41,888 nt of DNA from contig JAADFW010000271.1 of the NCBI GenBank assembly GCA_013152655.1, positions 1 through 41,888 of the forward strand, read 5' to 3'. This document shows, piece by piece, positions 35,955 to 41,888 of this stretch. The notes beneath the pieces are model-generated. The model saw only the letters and a program-made list of their open reading frames with translations, was not told the origin of the DNA and did not search any database. Origin of the DNA: Chlorobiota bacterium. GTDB lineage: Bacteria > Bacteroidota > Bacteroidia > Bacteroidales > B39-G9. How positions within the stretch are numbered: position 1 is the first letter of the stretch; the number at the start of each line of letters is the position of its first letter. Both the position numbers and the translations under genes were made by a program.

Positions 35955-37040
35955 ATGAGTAAAAATTTGATATTAGACAAACTGGAAGGGGTAAAAACAC
36001 GCTTTGAAGAAGTAGCAAAGCTTATTACCGAACCTGAAATTATTGCTGACATGAAACGGTACATTAAGCTTAACAAAGAATATAAAAGCCTTGAACCGGT
36101 TATTGATGCATATAAAGAATATGTAAATGTTTTAGACAATATAAAATCCTCAAAAGATCTTCTTTCTTCAGAAAAAGATGAAGAAATGCGAGAAATGGCA
36201 AAAGCCGAACTGGATGAACTTGCTGAAAGAAAAATTAAATTAGAAGAAGACATTAAGTTTTTACTTATTCCGGCTGACCCCGAAGATGATAAAAATGCAG
36301 TTCTTGAAATAAGGGCTGGCACCGGCGGTGATGAGGCAAGTATTTTTGCAGGCGACTTAATGCGTATGTACACTAAATTTTGTGAAACACAAAACTGGAA
36401 AATTGAACTAACACACATGAGTGAAGGTACTTCCGGAGGTTATAAAGAAATAATAATGAACGTGAAAGGAGAAGGAGTATATGGAATTTTAAAATACGAA
36501 TCAGGTGTTCACAGGGTACAAAGAGTACCTCAAACAGAAACACAAGGCAGAGTTCACACATCTGCTGCATCAGTTGCCGTATTGCCTGAAGCTGACGAAT
36601 TTGATGTTGTAATAAAACCGGAAGACGTAAGAAAAGACACTTATTGTTCATCAGGCCCGGGCGGACAATCTGTAAATACAACTTATTCGGCAATTCGGCT
36701 CACACATATTCCTACAGGAATTGTTGTTACATGCCAGGATCAAAAATCACAGCTCAAAAATTTAGATAAAGCTATGGTTGAATTACGTACAAGGCTTTAC
36801 AATTTAGAGTATCAAAAACACCTTGATAAAATTGCATCTAAGCGTAAAACTATGGTATCAACAGGCGATCGTTCTGCAAAAATCAGAACATATAATTACC
36901 CTCAAGGAAGGGTTACTGACCATAGAATAAATTTAACATTGTATAACTTACCTTCTGTATTAGACGGAAATATCATTGAAATTATTGAAAAACTTCAAAT
37001 AGCTGAAAATGCTGAAAGACTAAAAGACAGCGATTTATAA
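35955..37040 (+). CDS. prfA: Peptide chain release factor 1
   Basis: 361-aa class I release factor. The GGQ peptidyl-hydrolysis motif is in [19 protein letters not shown], and [18 protein letters not shown] begins the core domain. The codon-reading tripeptide lies at [16 protein letters not shown], aligned with the PxT (PAT/PVT) of RF1 and not the SPF of RF2. The length is normal. It decodes UAA and UAG. Confidence 0.96.
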   Translation: MSKNLILDKLEGVKTRFEEVAKLITEPEIIADMKRYIKLNKEYKSLEPVIDAYKEYVNVLDNIKSSKDLLSSEKDEEMREMAKAELDELAERKIKLEEDIKFLLIPADPEDDKNAVLEIRAGTGGDEASIFAGDLMRMYTKFCETQNWKIELTHMSEGTSGGYKEIIMNVKGEGVYGILKYESGVHRVQRVPQTETQGRVHTSAASVAVLPEADEFDVVIKPEDVRKDTYCSSGPGGQSVNTTYSAIRLTHIPTGIVVTCQDQKSQLKNLDKAMVELRTRLYNLEYQKHLDKIASKRKTMVSTGDRSAKIRTYNYPQGRVTDHRINLTLYNLPSVLDGNIIEIIEKLQIAENAERLKDSDL

Positions 37041-37055
37041 TTTGTTTTATTGCTA

Positions 37056-37886
37056 ATGACAAGACAACATTTAATTTCTGAAATAAAAAGAAAAAAAAGC
37101 TTTTTATGCATTGGACTTGATACTGATATAGCTAAAATCCCAAAATTTTTATTGCGATTTTCTGACCCTGTTTTTGAGTTTAACAAGCAAATAATTGATT
37201 CAACCCACGATTTATGTATTGCCTATAAACCTAATACTGCCTTTTACGAAAGTAACGGTGCAGAAGGTTGGTTATCACTGGAAAAAACCATTCACTATAT
37301 AAAAAATAAATATCCTGAAATTTTTGTTATTGCCGATGCAAAAAGAGGAGATATTGGAAATACCTCAAAAATGTATGCAAAAGCATTTTTCGAAAAACTT
37401 AATGCTGATGCGCTAACGGTTGCTCCTTATATGGGAAGCGATTCTATCTTGCCATTTTTTAATTACCCTAAAAAATGGTTAATCCTACTTGCTTTAACAT
37501 CAAATATTGGAGCAAACGATTTTCAATTGTCCTCAAACAATCTTAAGAATAAACTTTTTGAAGATGTTATAATAAAATCTAAAAAGTGGGGAAACAGAGA
37601 TAACCTAATGTTTGTTATAGGAGCAACAAAAGCAGAAATATTACAGCAGATTAGACAGATAGTTCCAGATTATTTTTTACTGATTCCGGGAATAGGAGCC
37701 CAGGGAGGAAGTTTGCAAAAAGTTGTACAATATGGGATTACTAAGGATTGCGGGTTAATTGTAAATTCTTCAAGATCTATTATCTATGCAGGAGATATGA
37801 GTAATAAATTTTCAAAATCATCAAGATTAAAAGCATTAGAAATTCAACAAGAAATGAAAGAACTTCTATTTTTAAATAAATTTTGA
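37056..37886 (+). CDS. pyrF: Orotidine 5'-phosphate decarboxylase
   Basis: 276-aa type 2 OMP decarboxylase, final step of UMP synthesis. N-terminal FLCIGLDTD and the catalytic segment [18 protein letters not shown] are present, as are the phosphate-binding [11 protein letters not shown] and [12 protein letters not shown] 37056 is preferred over the in-frame TTG at 37050. It follows prfA closely, an arrangement known in many Bacteroidota genomes. Confidence 0.95.
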   Translation: MTRQHLISEIKRKKSFLCIGLDTDIAKIPKFLLRFSDPVFEFNKQIIDSTHDLCIAYKPNTAFYESNGAEGWLSLEKTIHYIKNKYPEIFVIADAKRGDIGNTSKMYAKAFFEKLNADALTVAPYMGSDSILPFFNYPKKWLILLALTSNIGANDFQLSSNNLKNKLFEDVIIKSKKWGNRDNLMFVIGATKAEILQQIRQIVPDYFLLIPGIGAQGGSLQKVVQYGITKDCGLIVNSSRSIIYAGDMSNKFSKSSRLKALEIQQEMKELLFLNKF

Positions 37887-37914
37887 TTTACAATTGTCAT
37901 TTTTTTAGCTTATT

Positions 37915-39195
37915 ATGGAAGAAAAATTTCTACATTATATTTGGCAATATAATTTATATAACCCGCAAAAATTCATATTAAATACCGGTGAACCAGTTGA
38001 AATAATAAACCCGGGAGAATACAACATAAATGCAGGGCCTGATTTTATAAATGCTAAAATAAAAATAGATAAAACTATTTGGGCCGGAAATGTTGAAATT
38101 CATGTTAATTCATCAGATTGGTACAAACATAATCATCATAAAAACAAAGCTTTTAATAATATAATTTTACATGTGGTTTATAACCAGGATAAAGAAATTT
38201 ACAGAAATAACTTAGAAGTAATTCCAACTATTAAAATTAATTTTTACCAATCAGTTTATAATAATTACAAAAATCTTATTAATACAAAAGAAATTATAAA
38301 ATGTTCAAGCCATCTATATAAATTAGATCCTTTTTATATTCAATTTTGGTTAAATAAATTAACTATTAAACGGCTTGAAGATAAAACCATGCAAATTAAA
38401 TACTTGCTTAAAAAAAACACAAATAATTGGGAAGAAACCTTTTATCAGCATCTTGCATATTCTTTTGGGCTTAAAATAAATGCTATTCCTTTTCAAAACA
38501 TAGCTATTTCATTACCATTAAAAATTCTTGCAAAACATAAATACAGCTTATTACAGTTAGAAGCTTTACTTTTTGGGCAAGCTGGTTTTTTAAAAGGAAA
38601 AATGGGAGATAGCTATTATTTGCAATTATATAATGAATACCATTTATTAAAACAAAAATACAATCTTAAACCCATTAACAGTAGTTTATGGAAATTTTTA
38701 AGATTACGCCCGGGTAGTTTTCCTACTATCAGAATAGCACAATTTGCAGACCTAATCTATAAATCCAGTAATCTATTTTCAAAAATTATTGAAACAAAAT
38801 CAATTAAAGAATTTGAAACTCTTTTTAGAATAAAAACATCTGATTACTGGGAAAATCATTATGTATTTAACAAAACATCAGCAAAAAGAATTAAAACACT
38901 AGGAAAAGCAACTTTTTATACTATTATGATAAATAGTATTATACCAATTTTATTCACTTATTCAAAAGCGAAAAACTTACCTGCCATTACAAATAAAAGT
39001 ATTGAGCTTTTAGAATCATTACCTCCGGAAAAAAACTCAGTTATTAAAAAATGGAGTGTTTTGAAAATTAATTCTTCTTCAGCTTACACAACGCAGGCTA
39101 TTTTAGAATTAAATAATAATTATTGTAAACTAAAAAAATGTCTCGATTGTCAAATTGGACATTCTTTGCTAAGTAAAAATTTAATCTCCTTTTAG
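37915..39195 (+). CDS. DUF2851 family protein
   Basis: 426-aa protein of the Bacteroidota-typical DUF2851 family, function unknown. It begins with the characteristic LHYIWQYNLYNPQKFILNTGEPVEIINPG and NAGPDFINAKIKID / WAGNVEIHVNSSDWYKHNHH region, a nuclease-like strand pattern around residues 35-80. It ends with a cysteine motif YCKLKKCLDCQIG that may bind metal. No signal peptide or membrane helix is seen. It is the last gene of the purM cluster. Confidence 0.85.
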   Translation: MEEKFLHYIWQYNLYNPQKFILNTGEPVEIINPGEYNINAGPDFINAKIKIDKTIWAGNVEIHVNSSDWYKHNHHKNKAFNNIILHVVYNQDKEIYRNNLEVIPTIKINFYQSVYNNYKNLINTKEIIKCSSHLYKLDPFYIQFWLNKLTIKRLEDKTMQIKYLLKKNTNNWEETFYQHLAYSFGLKINAIPFQNIAISLPLKILAKHKYSLLQLEALLFGQAGFLKGKMGDSYYLQLYNEYHLLKQKYNLKPINSSLWKFLRLRPGSFPTIRIAQFADLIYKSSNLFSKIIETKSIKEFETLFRIKTSDYWENHYVFNKTSAKRIKTLGKATFYTIMINSIIPILFTYSKAKNLPAITNKSIELLESLPPEKNSVIKKWSVLKINSSSAYTTQAILELNNNYCKLKKCLDCQIGHSLLSKNLISF

Positions 39196-39293
39196 AATAT
39201 ACTCAGAAACATGTCCCATAATTTAGGAGTAATGGTTGCGAAAAAGGAACATTGGTTACACTTTTCAAAGGAGTAATTGATTGAACACCCCCC

Positions 39294-41234
39294 TTAATTG
39301 TAAAAATTCCAGGACAATCCAAATTTTAATCCTGCTTTACTTAACGGATAATGAACTGTAGTAAACGAATTAGTAGATATATTTCCAAACTGTAAATTTT
39401 CATATTTCACAAATATTCGTGTGTTTTTAATTTTAAAATTAGCAAATACACTTATTATTGGATAATTTCCAATTAATACTTCATTTTGTAAATAAAACTG
39501 TTCTATTGAAGGCATATAAGCATATCCGTAATAACTTGAATTGTATATTAAATTAAAGCCTATTTGTAAACGAAGTACATTATTAAATTCCGGAGGAATC
39601 CATTTCCAGTTAAACCATATATCATCAAAATAAATTGATCCAAAATATACAAATTCAGGTATATGAATTACACTATCATTATCGGCCGTTTGGTAAACAA
39701 TATGATTATCAAATCGTAACTTCCATACTTTAATGTTCTTTTTTATATACCCTGAATAAATACCATAAGTATGTGTCACCTGATTTGGTATAGCTAACGT
39801 ATCAAAAAATATAAAATTATCTCTAAACCCAATATATGTACCAACTTCAAAATTCCAGTTAAAATTATTATAATACAATTTTATCTTAGTATTTTCAGGT
39901 GGTAAAAAATTATTCGACCATCTAAAATGGTTAGAATAATAACTACTCAAAAAATAATCATTTGTCTCTCTATTAAAACTACCTTCAATAGTAAATGTTG
40001 AATTAGCTTTCCCAAAAAAAATATTCCTCCGCAGCATTCCCTTTACTGAAATATTCCCCACACTATATCCCTTATAAACAATAATACTATTAAGTTTCCA
40101 ATTCCATTTCTTATTAACCGAATTATACAACTCAAAACCATAATAATAGTCATTTACTATGGTATCTTTTGAATAATTAAATAATGTATCTTTATTAAAA
40201 TAATAATAATCTCTACTCTTCAGTCCAGTTATTAAATTAGCACCAAATTTTATCTTTCTATTTGCACTTTCATGTAATTGGAGAATAAATTCATTTTTAA
40301 AAATTCTAAAATTCGTTGAATCAAACGTATTTGAATAATTATAAGTATTATTATAATAATTTAATTCTATATTATTACTTAAAACAGGATTACGATATGT
40401 GGTAACAGCATCAAAATAATTTTTATAATATTTACCATAGTTAAACCTATATCCAATACTTATTAAAGGCTCTAATGTCGTTTTAAAAACACTATCATTA
40501 ATAGGTGTCTTTGTTTTTTTATTGATATTAAATTTTTGAATTAAGTTAATATTCCTTCCTTTTAATTCAGCTTTTGCATCACTTAATTTTACAAGTATAT
40601 TATTTGCTCTATTAGTCGAATCGGTTATATAAGAATCATCAACAATACCACCATTATGGAATAGGTTATTTTTATTAGAAACATAAGAAAAATACATTGA
40701 ATATTGAGGAGAATTATAGCTTGACCAAAAATTAAAAGAATGATATTTTACTAATTGCTTCAAATAAAACCCATCAGTTGAAATAGCCCTGTATCTTAAT
40801 CCAAAATTAAAGAATTCAGAAACATTTTGAGTATGAGTAATATTCAGTGATTGCTCTTCATTGCCTCCGCTTGAAAAAGTAACATTTGTAAATGGCTTTT
40901 CTGTATAAAAAAAGATAACATCTTGTGTTAAAAAATTGTTATCATCAAATGAATGCTGAAAAATAAAAGGAGAATAACTATTACTATTAAAAAGTAAATT
41001 ACTTTTTGATGGCAAGCCAATGTTTCCAAGAAAAGAATTCGAAATATTTCTTTTATAATTAGGCAGGTATATGAAAAAGTTATCTAAAGAAGTGTCAATC
41101 TTAAAATATTCCTTTTTCTGAAAATCATTAGTTAGTTTCCACGTTTTAATAGTGTTATTAGTTGAATCAATGCTATTTGAAAAACAAAAGCTACTAATTA
41201 CACTAAAAGTTATATATAAGAATATCCTTTTCAA
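39294..41234 (-). CDS. Putative outer-membrane porin (Porin_10-like)
   Basis: 646-aa outer-membrane beta-barrel protein. The signal peptide (1-19, SSFCFSNS) is followed by many amphipathic strands with alternating aromatic residues (FNFGLRYRAISTDGFYLKQL, YSMYFSYVSNKNN, NNFNWNFEVGTYIGFRDNFIFF) and a final strand ending GLKFGLSWNFYN. This resembles the Bacteroidota putative porin family PF14121. No substrate can be named. A -7-like box TACTTTTG (minus, 41282-41289) precedes it. The 98-nt gap to the DUF2851 gene shows nothing distinct. Confidence 0.75.
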   Translation of the reverse strand: MKRIFLYITFSVISSFCFSNSIDSTNNTIKTWKLTNDFQKKEYFKIDTSLDNFFIYLPNYKRNISNSFLGNIGLPSKSNLLFNSNSYSPFIFQHSFDDNNFLTQDVIFFYTEKPFTNVTFSSGGNEEQSLNITHTQNVSEFFNFGLRYRAISTDGFYLKQLVKYHSFNFWSSYNSPQYSMYFSYVSNKNNLFHNGGIVDDSYITDSTNRANNILVKLSDAKAELKGRNINLIQKFNINKKTKTPINDSVFKTTLEPLISIGYRFNYGKYYKNYFDAVTTYRNPVLSNNIELNYYNNTYNYSNTFDSTNFRIFKNEFILQLHESANRKIKFGANLITGLKSRDYYYFNKDTLFNYSKDTIVNDYYYGFELYNSVNKKWNWKLNSIIVYKGYSVGNISVKGMLRRNIFFGKANSTFTIEGSFNRETNDYFLSSYYSNHFRWSNNFLPPENTKIKLYYNNFNWNFEVGTYIGFRDNFIFFDTLAIPNQVTHTYGIYSGYIKKNIKVWKLRFDNHIVYQTADNDSVIHIPEFVYFGSIYFDDIWFNWKWIPPEFNNVLRLQIGFNLIYNSSYYGYAYMPSIEQFYLQNEVLIGNYPIISVFANFKIKNTRIFVKYENLQFGNISTNSFTTVHYPLSKAGLKFGLSWNFYN

Positions 41235-41334
41235 CTTATTTTTTTAAAACATTAAAAATAAACATTTCTCTGTTGTTAAAACAAAAGTATAACTAACAAA
41301 ATGAATATTTATTTTCAATTAAAAAAAAACAAAA

Positions 41335-41364
41335 AAAAAGCTCCGAATCAAATCGGAGCTTTTT
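41335..41364 (-). terminator. Terminator of the rRNA operon
   Basis: AAAAAGCTCCGA pairs perfectly with TCGGAGCTTTTT around a 6-nt loop. On the minus strand it directly follows 5S rRNA and ends in a long U-run. Confidence 0.85.
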
Positions 41365-41365
41365 A

Positions 41366-41475
<110 letters not shown>

Positions 41476-41557
41476 AAGATTTTAACCAAATTATTTGGTC
41501 TAAATACTTAATGACATACTGAAAGAAAATATGATAAATACTACAATCGATCATCAG

Positions 41558-41888
<331 letters not shown>

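Overview
The window looks like a chromosomal piece of a Bacteroidota bacterium, probably Bacteroidales or a relative. The DNA is very AT-rich. Several genes are preceded by the phylum's -7 box TAnnTTTG, in the best cases 19-20 nt from a TTG/TTTG -33 box. Shine-Dalgarno sequences are mostly absent. The gene content also fits: a GlmU-like sugar nucleotidyltransferase, a zinc-independent L31, DUF2851, a PorE-like OmpA protein, a Porin_10-type barrel and a Y_Y_Y/propeller sensor kinase.

Layout. Positions 1-34 may hold the first codons of a leftward transposase. 201-4982 carries a LytTR response regulator and a large propeller histidine kinase. 5003-13051 is a leftward run of housekeeping genes: O-methyltransferase, M16 peptidase, RfaE-type kinase, GlmU-like protein, L31 type B, cysteine synthase-like enzyme, class V aminotransferase and a Bax-inhibitor-1 protein. 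13141-18791 holds a Wzx-like flippase, a remarkable catalytically dead P1B-type ATPase homologue, and mutS. 18885-20090 is an RNA-rich stretch: tRNA-Gly(GCC), a four-helix-bundle (S23-like) gene bracketed by inverted repeats, and three tandem tRNA-Leu(UAA) units. The second and third Leu units carry an 86-nt, two-hairpin insertion exactly at the T-stem/T-loop boundary.

20117-24657 is accessory: a DUF2089/membrane protein/lipoprotein operon, a SnoaL-like protein, two secreted proteins, a pentapeptide-repeat protein and a SiaC-like phosphoprotein. 24836-29416 is a nickel locus: NikR, a TonB-dependent receptor, a secreted nucleoside-hydrolase/FmdE fusion, and a divergent NicO/UreH-like permease with a His-rich loop. 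A 12-mer half-site resembling known NikR operators lies in front of both the receptor and the nikR/permease pair. 29510-32436 encodes a PepT-like peptidase and a sodium/solute symporter. 32701-39195 reads rightward: the PorE-like protein, a terminator, then a compact purM-prfA-pyrF-DUF2851 cluster. The right end has a Porin_10-like outer-membrane protein and the 3' end of a leftward rRNA operon (23S partial, 5S, terminator).

The most novel items are the tRNA-Leu array with structured T-loop insertions, the P-type ATPase relative that has lost its A domain and every catalytic motif I can check, and the NikR-linked nucleoside hydrolase-FmdE fusion. All calls come from reading the sequence. No database search was run.
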